Virus record (IMG/VR): IMGVR_UViG_3300028041_000005
Span: 1-28,374 of that record
Source of the DNA: a virus
DNA length: 28,374 nucleotides
Reading direction: 5' to 3' (one strand)
This document shows positions 21,436-28,195 of the stretch, piece after piece; positions within the stretch are counted from its first letter, which is position 1, and the number at the start of each line of letters is the position of its first letter. A model generated the notes under the pieces. That model did no database searches, had not been told where the DNA came from, and was given only the letters and a program-made list of their open reading frames with translations. The position numbers were made by a program, and so were the translations under genes.

Positions 21436-22146
21436 CTATCTGGATGCTTCGTAAGCCCGGCGCAGCCGATCCGCGCCCGGCGCCACAGGGGCGGCGTTGC
21501 TGCCGCCTTCCGCGCCACCCCACGAGCCACCCGGCCCAGCGGGCGTCGGGGTCTGCTGCTTGCCAAAGAGAGCTGCGTACTCGGGGTCCTTCTTCAACGC
21601 TTCCACGGCCTCCGTCAGCCCCTCGACGCGGCGGGTCTCGGTGTCGACCTTGAGCGCCCGCAGTTCGGGCGCCGCCTTCGCCAGGGCGAGCAGCTTGTCG
21701 CTCGTGATGCCGGCCCCTCGGAGGGCTCCTTCGACGACGAGGTCTCGGCCCCATTCCTGCCAACGCGCCCGCTCTTCAGCGGCAGATTCGCGTCGTGCCT
21801 GGGTGAGGGCCTTCTCGTGGTCGGTCTGCTGCCCCGCCTGCAGCTCCTGGAGCTGCTGCTCTGCAGCCTTGGCGCGGTCTTCCGCTTCCTTCGCCAGGCG
21901 TCGCGCCTCGCGGAGAACGGCTTTGCCGGGCTCTCCGAGGGCCTCCTCGCCCGTCGCGGGCTGGGTGGCCGGTGCGGGCGACGTGCCCGCTCCTGCGGCC
22001 GGCGTCGCGCCGGCGGCAGTTCCCGTAGCGGCTGGTGTCGGCGTCGCGCCGGACCCGGGCGTCGCACCCGTGCCGCCACCGCCACCGCCTTCGCCCTCAA
22101 AAAAGCTGAGAGGCCAGAACGGGAGCGGTATCAGGTTTCGCAGCAT
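21436..22146 (-). CDS. Capsid scaffolding protein (236 aa)
   Basis: ATG 22146 with a strong AAGGAGG site. An N-terminal hydrophobic stretch (MLRNLIPLPFWPLSFF) and Gly/Ala/Pro/Thr low-complexity segment (about residues 18-66) come before a long charged coiled-coil (GKAVLREARRLAKEAEDRAK to RARWQEWGRDL, about 73-135). A helical region follows (SDKLLALAKAAPELRALKVD, then DPEYAALFGKQQTP) and a Gly-rich end. Order portal-scaffold-capsid and the coiled-coil core are standard for phage scaffolds, which guide shell assembly and then leave. No Ser-His-Asp protease motif is evident, so it is probably not a protease fusion. Confidence 0.82.
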   Translation of the reverse strand: MLRNLIPLPFWPLSFFEGEGGGGGGTGATPGSGATPTPAATGTAAGATPAAGAGTSPAPATQPATGEEALGEPGKAVLREARRLAKEAEDRAKAAEQQLQELQAGQQTDHEKALTQARRESAAEERARWQEWGRDLVVEGALRGAGITSDKLLALAKAAPELRALKVDTETRRVEGLTEAVEALKKDPEYAALFGKQQTPTPAGPGGSWGGAEGGSNAAPVAPGADRLRRAYEASR

Positions 22147-22171
22147 TATGCGCCTCCTTGCAACTGGAATG

Positions 22172-23752
22172 TCAAGCCGGCTGGCTCATTGGTCCCGTGC
22201 CGGGTGCGGCCGGCGGTAGCGGGTTGTCAGGGACGTCGGCCAATGGACCGCCGGAGATCGTCCGGGCGATTGAGCGCGCGGCCATCTCCGGACCGGCCAG
22301 CTCTGTCAGCCTCTTCGCCTCGTCATCGAGCATCCGTCGCCAGCGCTCGATGTCTTCGGGCGACGCCGGCAACAGCTCCCACGTCGCCTCGAGGGGCAGC
22401 CCCAGCATCTGGCGCAGCTTGCCGAGGGCATCGACGTGCTGCGACTCGGTCCGCCGTTCCGGGTCCTCCCAGATAACCTGGCCGCCGTCGCGCATCGCCT
22501 GGGCTCGCTGCTCGTCACCGCCCAGCCGCAGTGCCAGGCGCATAATCTGGCGCCAGGCAGCGCCCTTGTCGCGACCGTGGGCGCGGACCTTGTCGACGAG
22601 CGGCGCTTCCGAGGCCGTAATGCTCTCGCCCGACGGCGGGACGCTGCTCGGCATGTTGAGCAGGAAGTGGTACGGCGTGAACGTGTCGGTCGCGATGTCA
22701 GCCCGGATCTGATCAAGCTCCTTGACGTAGTTGTCGAGCGTCGCGACGGTGAACTGGCCGAAGCGAGCCGCCTCCTCGGGCGTCGTGATCCACCGCGTCT
22801 GGCCGGTGCGCGTGGCAGGCGGCGGGGCCGGCTCGATCGGCTCGCCGGTCACCTCGTCGACGGCAATCTCGTCTTCCTCCGGCTCGACGCCGGTACCCCA
22901 ACGCTGTGGGTAGGCCATCTCGTGCGACGTGACCGCCATATCCATCAGCGTCTTGTTGTAGTGGTCGATCCGCGATAGCACGGGCTCGTGCTCGGCTTCA
23001 GGCGAGCCATTGAGTCGCGGGTCGTTGGGCAGCACGACGATTGGCACCTCGCCCAGCGGGTTCACCATGCGCCCCGGCTGACCCGGTCGCTCGCGTAGCT
23101 CCCAGCGGGCGGGCTCGGTCGCGGCCACCAGGCGGTTGAGCCACCAGTCCATCTGGCTCGGCTCGCGATCGCGCCAGTGCTCGATGCGGTCAGGCAGGTA
23201 CAGGATGTAGAACCGGCGCGCGCTATCGAGGTCCCACCACGACTTGAGCGCGGCCTGGCGGAGGCGGCGGTCGCCCGGTGCGTGCCAAACGATGACCTGC
23301 GCCGGATCCTGGGGCGTGATGATCGGGGTCGAGGGATCCGCGGGATTGGGCTCGACGAGTACCGGGCACTCGCCCTTGACGAGCGCCTCGACGTGCGCCT
23401 TGGACGATTCAGAGTGCATCTCGTTGGCGCGCCAGATCCGCGCTGCCTCGGCGTCCGCGCCGGTCTCGCCCGAGAAGCGGAAGCCGAGCACGTTCAGCCG
23501 TTGGGCGGCGGCATTCACGATCAACTTGGAATGATTGGCGTGGAGGTAGTTCGGGAACATTTTGGAGACCTCCGACTCGCGCCACGCCTGACCGGCAAGC
23601 TTGCTGAGGTCCTGCGTTCCGCGGTAGTAGTGCTCCAGGCGAGTGAAGCGGCCCTGGCGGGCGTGCAGTGCCGTCGTCAGGCGCTCGAGCCACCACTCCG
23701 ACGAGCCGGCCGGATGGCGGGAACCACCACCACGAACGGCGGGCAGGGTCAT
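22172..23752 (-). CDS. Portal protein, SPP1 gp6-like (526 aa)
   Basis: ATG 23752 overlaps the terminase stop (ATGA). Family traits include LEHYYRGTQDLSKLAG, then PNYLHANHSKLIVNAAAQRL, an LGEVPIVVLPNDP strand before the stem, and a C-terminal block ADIATDTFTPYHFLLNMPSS followed by SGESITASEAPLVDKV. Twelve copies would form the ring at the capsid vertex through which DNA is pumped. The length and the place between TerL and scaffold are standard. A Pro/Ala/Gly-rich tail (PDNPLPPAAPGTGPM) ends the chain. Confidence 0.92.
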   Translation of the reverse strand: MTLPAVRGGGSRHPAGSSEWWLERLTTALHARQGRFTRLEHYYRGTQDLSKLAGQAWRESEVSKMFPNYLHANHSKLIVNAAAQRLNVLGFRFSGETGADAEAARIWRANEMHSESSKAHVEALVKGECPVLVEPNPADPSTPIITPQDPAQVIVWHAPGDRRLRQAALKSWWDLDSARRFYILYLPDRIEHWRDREPSQMDWWLNRLVAATEPARWELRERPGQPGRMVNPLGEVPIVVLPNDPRLNGSPEAEHEPVLSRIDHYNKTLMDMAVTSHEMAYPQRWGTGVEPEEDEIAVDEVTGEPIEPAPPPATRTGQTRWITTPEEAARFGQFTVATLDNYVKELDQIRADIATDTFTPYHFLLNMPSSVPPSGESITASEAPLVDKVRAHGRDKGAAWRQIMRLALRLGGDEQRAQAMRDGGQVIWEDPERRTESQHVDALGKLRQMLGLPLEATWELLPASPEDIERWRRMLDDEAKRLTELAGPEMAARSIARTISGGPLADVPDNPLPPAAPGTGPMSQPA

Positions 23753-25431
23753 CGCGGCCTCCCGGCCAGCACACGCGGCGGCTTGCGCGTCATCACTCGC
23801 GAACGTGCCTGGGGAGCGGTGAGCGCACGGTGGACCGCGAGCATCACGGCGCGTGCCGCCGGGATCCGCTGGCCCTCATCCGAGTCGATCGTCCAGCCTC
23901 GCGTGACCTCGTTGGCCACGACCCAGCCCATCTGGCGCGCGAGCTCGGGATCGCCGTCGTGCACGAGCTTGCCGTTGACCGCCGCCTCCTTGAGCGCCTC
24001 CGCGGCCAGCGCCATGCGCTGCGGGCTCGGCGGAATGTCGATCAGCGCGAGGCCCTCGCTGCGCAGCACGCTCGCCGAGCGTTCGAAGAACGTGCCGTGA
24101 TAGCCGATCTCGGGGCCGGCCGCCGGCACCAGCCGCTCATGCCCCCGGCGGGTCGTGCGCTTGGGCACCATGACGTGCGCCGGATATGCCTCGTGCAGCT
24201 GGCGCAGATGGCCTTCGAGCTCCTCGAGGTCGAGGTACTCGCCTTCGCCTTCGCCGCCTTCCGTCTGCTGCTGCGGGAAGTGGTCGACATGGGCCACGAC
24301 CTGGTCGCCCTGCAGCTGCGCGAGGGCCACGGCCGCGGTGCGATGGTCGTGATCGATCACGACGTCCGCGAAGACCGGTCGCGCAGGGTCGAGGGCGACG
24401 GGGCCGCCGCGCTCCGACCAGAGCGCCTCGGGCATCCAGCGCCGGGCCGAGCCGGAGCTGGGCAGGTTCCAGAAGAGCCGCTTCATGCGGTCCCAATCCG
24501 CGGTCGGCGAGAGCGCGTCGTCGACGATGCGGCCGAGGTTTACCCAGGTGGCATCGGCGTAGACGTCGCGCAGGCTGGCGATCAGCTGCTCGCGTGTCCA
24601 ATCGCGCTGCGGCTCCTTCGCCGGCCGCCGGGCGTAGCGCAGCGCCCCTGGCTCGTCGACGTCGAAGCGCTCGGCGACCGAGTCGGCGCCCTTGACGTAG
24701 GCGTTGCCGGTGAAGACGGCGCGGCCGTCCATCTTCGTCAGGTTGCCCAGGATCGTGTCGACGAGCTTGTGCCCGCCGTTGCCGGCGGTCCACAGCTGCG
24801 GCTCGTCGAGCGTCGCCTTCGTGATCCGCTGCCCTTCGCGTGAGCCGGCGGAGGCCGTGACGAACTCGAGCAGCGCCTCGGGCACGTCCATCAGGTACAT
24901 CCGCGTCCGACCGAGGTCGATCCGCAGCTCGTCGGCCGCGCGGCCGCCGCTGGCGGCGAGCATCCCGTACAGCGCGCCCCAGGTGTTCTTCGTCTGGCCC
25001 TCGCTGACGGCCGCGATCTGGATCCACGGCGGCGGACGCATGCCCGTGCCCCACGGCACCCCGACCGGCTGGCCATCTGCGTCCCAGCCGTCGAAGCAGA
25101 CGGGTCCGCGGAAGTCGACGATGTCCAGCGACGCCGCGAACGGCGACTTCCCGAAGCCCTTGGCCTCCTCGAGGTTCAGCCGGCGGTCGTGGACGTAGCG
25201 GCCGGTCTGCGGATCGAGCCGGAACCACTCGAGCACGCGCTTCGCCTGCTCGACGGTGTAGACGAGCGGCTGCTTTTCGTCGGCCGGAGAGGGCAGATAA
25301 GCGTAGGTCCAGTCCAGGACGAGCCATCCGAGCGTCGGGAAAGGCCTTTCGGGCGTCGCACGCCACCCACGAGGCCTGAATCGGGCGGATCGGGCCGTCG
25401 AGGGGCTCGGAGGGGCCATGACGAGCGTCAT
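23749..25431 (-). CDS. terL: Terminase large subunit (560 aa)
   Basis: ATG 25431 overlaps the small-subunit stop (ATGA); Met5 is an alternative. The N-terminal ATPase has a Walker A-type motif KGFGKSP at residues 91-97 and Walker B ending LDE at 208-210 (ITKATLDEPQLW). The C-terminal nuclease has the expected acidic residues: Asp356 and Asp360 in ADVVIDHDHRTAAVAL and an Asp in GWTIDSDEGQRIPAARA near residue 510. The enzyme cuts concatemers and drives DNA into the prohead. Together with the HNH gene nearby it suggests a cos-type packaging system. Confidence 0.93.
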   Translation of the reverse strand: MTLVMAPPSPSTARSARFRPRGWRATPERPFPTLGWLVLDWTYAYLPSPADEKQPLVYTVEQAKRVLEWFRLDPQTGRYVHDRRLNLEEAKGFGKSPFAASLDIVDFRGPVCFDGWDADGQPVGVPWGTGMRPPPWIQIAAVSEGQTKNTWGALYGMLAASGGRAADELRIDLGRTRMYLMDVPEALLEFVTASAGSREGQRITKATLDEPQLWTAGNGGHKLVDTILGNLTKMDGRAVFTGNAYVKGADSVAERFDVDEPGALRYARRPAKEPQRDWTREQLIASLRDVYADATWVNLGRIVDDALSPTADWDRMKRLFWNLPSSGSARRWMPEALWSERGGPVALDPARPVFADVVIDHDHRTAAVALAQLQGDQVVAHVDHFPQQQTEGGEGEGEYLDLEELEGHLRQLHEAYPAHVMVPKRTTRRGHERLVPAAGPEIGYHGTFFERSASVLRSEGLALIDIPPSPQRMALAAEALKEAAVNGKLVHDGDPELARQMGWVVANEVTRGWTIDSDEGQRIPAARAVMLAVHRALTAPQARSRVMTRKPPRVLAGRPR

Positions 25432-25928
25432 TTGCTGCTCACCAGGCGCAATCCGTCATACGGACTGGCCGAAGAGCCCTTCGAAGAGCGGCCAGGGGGC
25501 CTGGTGGACGCTGAATCGGCTCCTTCCGGTCTAACCCAGCGCCGATCCTGCTGTCCCTTGGGCGTGATGCCGTAGTTGTCCATCAGCTGGCGCAACTCGG
25601 CCGCGGGATTCGGGCGCAGGACGTGCACGATGGCGTCGCCGACCTCCTTGGCGACGTAGGGGTCCTCGAAGAACTGCTCGCACAGGTCGTAGAGCTGCGC
25701 CACGCGCCGAAGACCGGGCAGATCGTCGGGCGTCCAGTGCGCGGCGAACCACGCGCCCATCCAGGTCGCCCAGGCGGTGCGTGCCGCGTTGCCGAGGCTC
25801 TCAGGTGGCTCAGGCGGCGGGCCATGCTGCCAGCCGATGCCTGGTGTCGGCTTCCACTCGCCACGCCCAGGCGCAGCCCGCCGCCGGCGGCTGTCGGGGT
25901 TCTTCGGGGTGCGCCCTACGCCCGGCAT
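25428..25928 (-). CDS. terS: Terminase small subunit (166 aa)
   Basis: ATG 25928 is the first good start after a 97-base gap from the HNH gene. A basic N-terminus (RTPKNPDSRRRRAAPGRGEW) precedes a helical core (LGNAARTAWATWMGAWFAAH, then DLPGLRRVAQLYDLCEQF) and an oligomerisation-like part with PNPAAELRQLMDNYGITPKG, as in P27-type small terminases. It would recognise packaging sites and load the large subunit. The C-terminal Ser/Arg-rich tail is likely disordered. Stop overlaps the TerL start. Confidence 0.85.
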   Translation of the reverse strand: MPGVGRTPKNPDSRRRRAAPGRGEWKPTPGIGWQHGPPPEPPESLGNAARTAWATWMGAWFAAHWTPDDLPGLRRVAQLYDLCEQFFEDPYVAKEVGDAIVHVLRPNPAAELRQLMDNYGITPKGQQDRRWVRPEGADSASTRPPGRSSKGSSASPYDGLRLVSSK

Positions 25929-26025
25929 GGCTGGCGCTCCCAGATTCGTACAGAATGCGAGAGGGCTGCGGGTTGGTGATTACCACCGATCACGATTTTT
26001 GGTCCACCCCCACACCCCGGGTCGG
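25929..26025. other. 97-base gap between HNH and small terminase genes
   Basis: One of the longer gaps in the packaging module, with no gene. It contains GTGAT (25976-25980) facing ATCAC (25989-25993), then TTTTT at 25996-26000 on the plus strand, too short for a firm terminator. Since a cos or small-terminase binding site commonly lies beside these genes it may be one, but nothing proves it. Confidence 0.35.
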
Positions 26026-26376
26026 TCATCGCGCGGCTCGCGATCGACGACTCGGCGAGTCGGCCCATCGCTTGCGCGTGTTGCAGCCGCGACACAACAC
26101 CTGCGTCGGACCCAGCAAGGCACCGCCGTTGGCGAGCGATGTCACGTGATCCACCGTCAGGTCGCTGCTCGCGTGGCCCGCACGTCCGAAGCCAGGGCAC
26201 CAGTCCCCGTGACGGCCCCGCCAGTCGGCAAGCACCTGCGTCCGCAGCTCCCGCCAGTCGCTGCGGTCGTAGGCCGGGTTGTGCGCCGCTCGCTGCAAAC
26301 CCCGGTTGCAGTCCAGGCAGCGCGAGCCGTTCAGCGTCGGGACACCGCAGCGCAGACACGGACGCGGCCCCGCCAT
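26026..26376 (-). CDS. HNH endonuclease associated with the terminase (116 aa)
   Basis: ATG 26376 is used; a second frame over the same bases is a shadow. Two zinc pairs open the chain (Cys7-x2-Cys10 in PCLRCG and Cys20-x2-Cys23 in RCLDCN), followed by the HNH core: YDRSDWRELRTQVLADW, Cys60, His77 in VDHVTSLANGG, and Cys95-x2-Cys98-Asn in VLCRGCNTRK. Proteins of this type next to TerS/TerL support cos cleavage in HK97-like phages by making the nicks or stimulating the terminase. The phage likely depends on it for packaging. It is not a homing endonuclease, judging by location and strand. Confidence 0.88.
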   Translation of the reverse strand: MAGPRPCLRCGVPTLNGSRCLDCNRGLQRAAHNPAYDRSDWRELRTQVLADWRGRHGDWCPGFGRAGHASSDLTVDHVTSLANGGALLGPTQVLCRGCNTRKRWADSPSRRSRAAR

Positions 26377-26580
26377 TCACTTCTCGGTCCCGAGCTGCTG
26401 GCTGCCGACCACCGCCGGCGCCCAGCAGCCGGGACCCTCGCCCACGAGGGAGGGCCTCGGGCCGGGGACCCCTCCGCCGACGGGGGACCCCTCCCGGCGC
26501 AGGGGAGCCGTCCCGGCCTCGGGCATGGCGCCGCGCGGGGGGCCCTGCCGCGGAGGGGGTCCTGCCTGGGGCATACCCAT
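26377..26580 (-). CDS. Pro/Gly-rich ORF of uncertain reality (67 aa)
   Basis: ATG 26580 lies 4 bases after the stop of the HExxH gene, and its TGA is directly followed by the HNH ATG, so the spacing suits a gene. The sequence is very low complexity (MGMPQAGPPPRQGPPRGAMP, then SPVGGGVPGPRPSLVGEGPG) and contains direct repeats in the DNA. It could be a disordered protein or just a GC-rich spacer. I see no domain. Confidence 0.35.
   Translation of the reverse strand: MGMPQAGPPPRQGPPRGAMPEAGTAPLRREGSPVGGGVPGPRPSLVGEGPGCWAPAVVGSQQLGTEK
26464..26494. repeat. Direct repeat of GGGGACCCCTCC (period 19) beside a small hairpin
   Basis: GGGGACCCCTCC occurs at 26464-26475 and 26483-26494. Close by, CCCTCG (26435-26440) faces CGAGGG (26445-26450) with a CCCA loop. 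Together they make a GC-rich structured stretch between the HExxH and HNH genes. Function unknown; it lies in the packaging module. Confidence 0.5.
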
Positions 26581-26584
26581 CAGC

Positions 26585-27085
26585 TCACTCAACGGAGCCT
26601 GCCTGTGTGGTGTCCACGGCGACCGGGCCATGCGGCATCAGCGGCGCGACGTGCGGCGTGTCACCCGCGGTGGCCAGCTCGGGCAACGGCAGGCGTGGGG
26701 CGACGATGACCGAGAGCCGGTCGACCATCTTCTCGATGTGATCGCGGAAGACTTCCCAGGTCGCGTCGTAGGTGCCCTGGCCGACGTGCCGGATCCACGC
26801 GCCGAGTCGGATGACGTCGGTCGCGTCGCGGTGCAGGACGTGGAGCATCTCGTGCGCGATGGTCTGACGCTGCTCCTCGGGCGTCTCGATCCAGAACGAC
26901 GGGCCCAGCCAGAGCTCGGCCATCATCCGGCCGTCTACCGGCTGGATCATCGCCGTCGCCTCTTCGCGCCCTGGCGGCGGACCGTCGCGCAGCACGATCT
27001 TGTAGGCCTGCAGGTTCAGCGCATCGCGGACCTGGGCGATGTACTCCGTCAGCGCCTCGCGCCGCTCCTCGTCCAGCGTCGTCAC
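26585..27085 (-). CDS. Putative zinc metalloprotease-like protein with HExxH motif (166 aa)
   Basis: GTG 27085 overlaps the upstream stop (GTGA). The N-terminal helix (DEERREALTEYIAQVRDALN) and beta-like segment (MMAELWLGPSFWI) lead to TIAHEMLHVLHRD, an HExxH zinc motif at residues 78-82. A second acidic helix follows (DATWEVFRDHIEKMVDRL), which may carry the third ligand. Phage proteins of this shape are often annotated as metalloproteases, but the substrate is unknown. It may be an inactive or self-limited enzyme, or act on the capsid or a host factor. The last 30 residues are Pro/Ala-rich and disordered. Confidence 0.7.
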   Translation of the reverse strand: MTTLDEERREALTEYIAQVRDALNLQAYKIVLRDGPPPGREEATAMIQPVDGRMMAELWLGPSFWIETPEEQRQTIAHEMLHVLHRDATDVIRLGAWIRHVGQGTYDATWEVFRDHIEKMVDRLSVIVAPRLPLPELATAGDTPHVAPLMPHGPVAVDTTQAGSVE

Positions 27086-27351
27086 GGCGCGCGCTGACCG
27101 GGCGTGGCGGGGGCGGCAGACGCCGCTTCAGCGCCTTGCTGGATGGCACGCTCCGCTGCGCGCGCGCCGCCGACGCTCGACTCCCTGGAGAAGATGAAGC
27201 CCAGCACGATGCCGAGCACTGTGGTCACGAGGGCGAGCTTGGCCGTGCCCTCGACGCCCGGTGTATCCAGGAGCAGCAGCACAAATGAACCGATCAGGCA
27301 GAGCAGCCCGATGCCATACGTGTAATGTAAACGGATGGTATCGGTACTCAC
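27082..27351 (-). CDS. Small membrane protein whose 5' end is duplicated by a homing-gene insertion (89 aa)
   Basis: GTG 27351 starts MSTDTIRLHYTYGIGLLCL. Two membrane helices are visible: residues 11-30 (IGLLCLIGSFVLLLL) and 38-56 (AKLALVTTVLGIVLGFIF); a charged, Ala/Gln-rich tail follows. The first 18 bases recur at 28017-28034, where GTG overlaps the stop of the next gene upstream (GTGA), the junction style of this genome. So the original start was probably at 28034 and a plus-strand endonuclease gene has been inserted, with the repeat giving a new start. Holin-like topology is possible, but no lysin is nearby. Confidence 0.75.
   Translation of the reverse strand: MSTDTIRLHYTYGIGLLCLIGSFVLLLLDTPGVEGTAKLALVTTVLGIVLGFIFSRESSVGGARAAERAIQQGAEAASAAPATPGQRAP
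27334..27351. repeat. 18-bp direct repeat, left copy
   Basis: GATGGTATCGGTACTCAC; 17 of 18 bases match 28017-28034. On the minus strand it encodes the first six codons (MSTDTI) of the 89-aa membrane protein, including its GTG. Confidence 0.85.
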
Positions 27352-27374
27352 GTGCTCATCACCCGCCAATCGTT

Positions 27375-27380
27375 TACAAT
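27375..27380 (+). promoter_or_regulatory. Candidate -10 box for the homing endonuclease gene
   Basis: TACAAT is followed by six bases and then the ATG at 27387. Initiation at +7 would begin at or near the ATG, a leaderless message as is common in actinobacteria. No clear -35 element is seen. Confidence 0.45.
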
Positions 27381-27386
27381 GCTCGT

Positions 27387-28139
27387 ATGGCAAGACCGAC
27401 GGGCCCGCTCGCTCCGCGCTTCTGGAGCAAAGTCATCAAAGGAGAGGGCTGTTGGGAATGGCAGGCGTCCCTCGGGACACACGGCTACGGTCAGATCACC
27501 GTCGATGGTCGGCCCGTCCATGCACACCGCGTCGCCTGGTTCCTGACGCACGGCGAGTGGCCGCCCAAGGGGCTTCACTGCTGCCATCGCTGCGACAACC
27601 GACGGTGCGTCCGTCCCGACCACCTGTTCCTGGGCACGCACGCCGACAACCTGGGCGACATGCGGCAGAAAGGTCGCTCGGCCAAGCGTCTCTCTGAGAG
27701 TGCCGTGCTCGCGATGTACCAGATGCGTCACCGCTCGACCGCCGAGATCGCCAAGCTCTTCGGCGTCCACGAAACGGCGGTCAAGGACGTCCTGAGCGGG
27801 AAGACATGGCGGCATCTCTACGTGCCTCCCGTCATCAAAGGCGTCACGCTCCAAGAAGCTGCGCGCCGGCTCGGAGTCACGCGTAGTGGCCTCGGGGTGC
27901 AGGCGCACCGTGGCGTTCTCAAGACGTTCCGTGACCGCAGTTCGATCTACGTCAGGGAGGAAGAGATCGAGCGCTACAGACGCGAGCATTTGGGCCGTCG
28001 CTCCCGGCGCAAGCCTGATGGTATCGGTGCTCACTTGGCCTCCTCGTCGCAGCAGCCGCCGCCGAGCGGCCGAGTGGTCTCAGCTGGCCCCTGGCGGTCA
28101 TCGGTCGCCTCGTCGAGCGCCACGCTGCCCTCCGGGTAG
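27387..28139 (+). CDS. HNH homing endonuclease with two HTH segments (250 aa as open frame)
   Basis: ATG 27387 gives MARPTGPLAPRFWSKVIKGE. Residues 20-95 are an HNH_3-type domain: GCWEWQASLGTHGYG, VHAHRVAWFLTHGEWPP, then LHCCHRCDNRRCVRPDHLFL and GTHADNLGDMRQKGR. Residues 100-143 hold a helix-turn-helix (STAEIAKLFGVHETAVKDVL) and residues 152-200 a second, MerR/excisionase-like one (GVTLQEAARRLGVTRSGLGV), likely for DNA site selection. The enzyme would cut a target allele lacking the insert. From residue 211 the frame passes the right direct repeat and reads antisense to the neighbouring gene (about 40 extra residues), so its own stop may have been lost. Confidence 0.85.
   Translation: MARPTGPLAPRFWSKVIKGEGCWEWQASLGTHGYGQITVDGRPVHAHRVAWFLTHGEWPPKGLHCCHRCDNRRCVRPDHLFLGTHADNLGDMRQKGRSAKRLSESAVLAMYQMRHRSTAEIAKLFGVHETAVKDVLSGKTWRHLYVPPVIKGVTLQEAARRLGVTRSGLGVQAHRGVLKTFRDRSSIYVREEEIERYRREHLGRRSRRKPDGIGAHLASSSQQPPPSGRVVSAGPWRSSVASSSATLPSG
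28017..28034. repeat. 18-bp direct repeat, right copy
   Basis: GATGGTATCGGTGCTCAC; see the left copy at 27334-27351. On the minus strand it again reads GTG AGC ACC GAT ACC ATC, and the GTG overlaps the stop at 28031-28033. The next two codons (AGG CTT) still spell Arg-Leu as in the left copy (CGT TTA) despite different bases. Confidence 0.85.
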
Positions 28140-28195
28140 GCGCTATCCGGTAGGGGTGGCAACGCCTCGCCGGGCACCGACTCGAGCTCCTTCAT
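28031..28195 (-). CDS. Small acidic protein (54 aa)
   Basis: ATG 28195 overlaps the stop of the gene entering from the right (ATGA). A longer frame upstream would cover that gene and looks non-coding. The product is acidic and Pro/Gly-rich (MKELESVPGEALPPLPDSAY) and ends with a Cys-Cys pair (GGGCCDEEAK). No domain is recognised. Its stop overlaps the original GTG of the interrupted membrane-protein gene. The reverse strand is read by the C-terminal overrun of the homing endonuclease. Confidence 0.6.
   Translation of the reverse strand: MKELESVPGEALPPLPDSAYPEGSVALDEATDDRQGPAETTRPLGGGCCDEEAK

Larger units (their letters stand above)
27312..27392. repeat. 22-bp imperfect inverted repeat at the left end of the homing cassette
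   Basis: Minus strand at 27333-27312 reads CGTTTACATTACACGTATGG with two more matching bases; plus strand at 27371-27392 reads CGTTTACAATGCTCGTATGG and two more. Identity is 19 of 22. Both arms include a TACA(A/T)T box followed after six bases by ATG. The plus copy gives the endonuclease start. The arms could form a hairpin or be two copies of one promoter-start unit. Confidence 0.75.
27334..28034 (+). mobile_element. Homing endonuclease cassette bounded by 18-bp direct repeats
   Basis: About 680 bases carrying a plus-strand HNH gene sit between two copies of an 18-bp repeat (27334-27351, 28017-28034). Removing one repeat and the insert would rejoin the membrane-protein gene to its neighbour in a GTGA overlap. 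Opposite orientation to all genes around it supports insertion. The duplication could come from repair during homing; no transposase is present. Confidence 0.7.

Noticed and set aside
25976-26000. Plus-strand hairpin plus T5 as intrinsic terminator
   Set aside because: The stem is only five base pairs with an 8-base loop, and no plus-strand gene lies upstream of it.
27348-28034. Long minus-strand frame of 228 aa starting MSTDTIRL opposite the HNH gene
   Set aside because: Its first eight residues come from the right direct repeat and the remainder is the antisense of the endonuclease, which has a recognised HNH domain on the plus strand.
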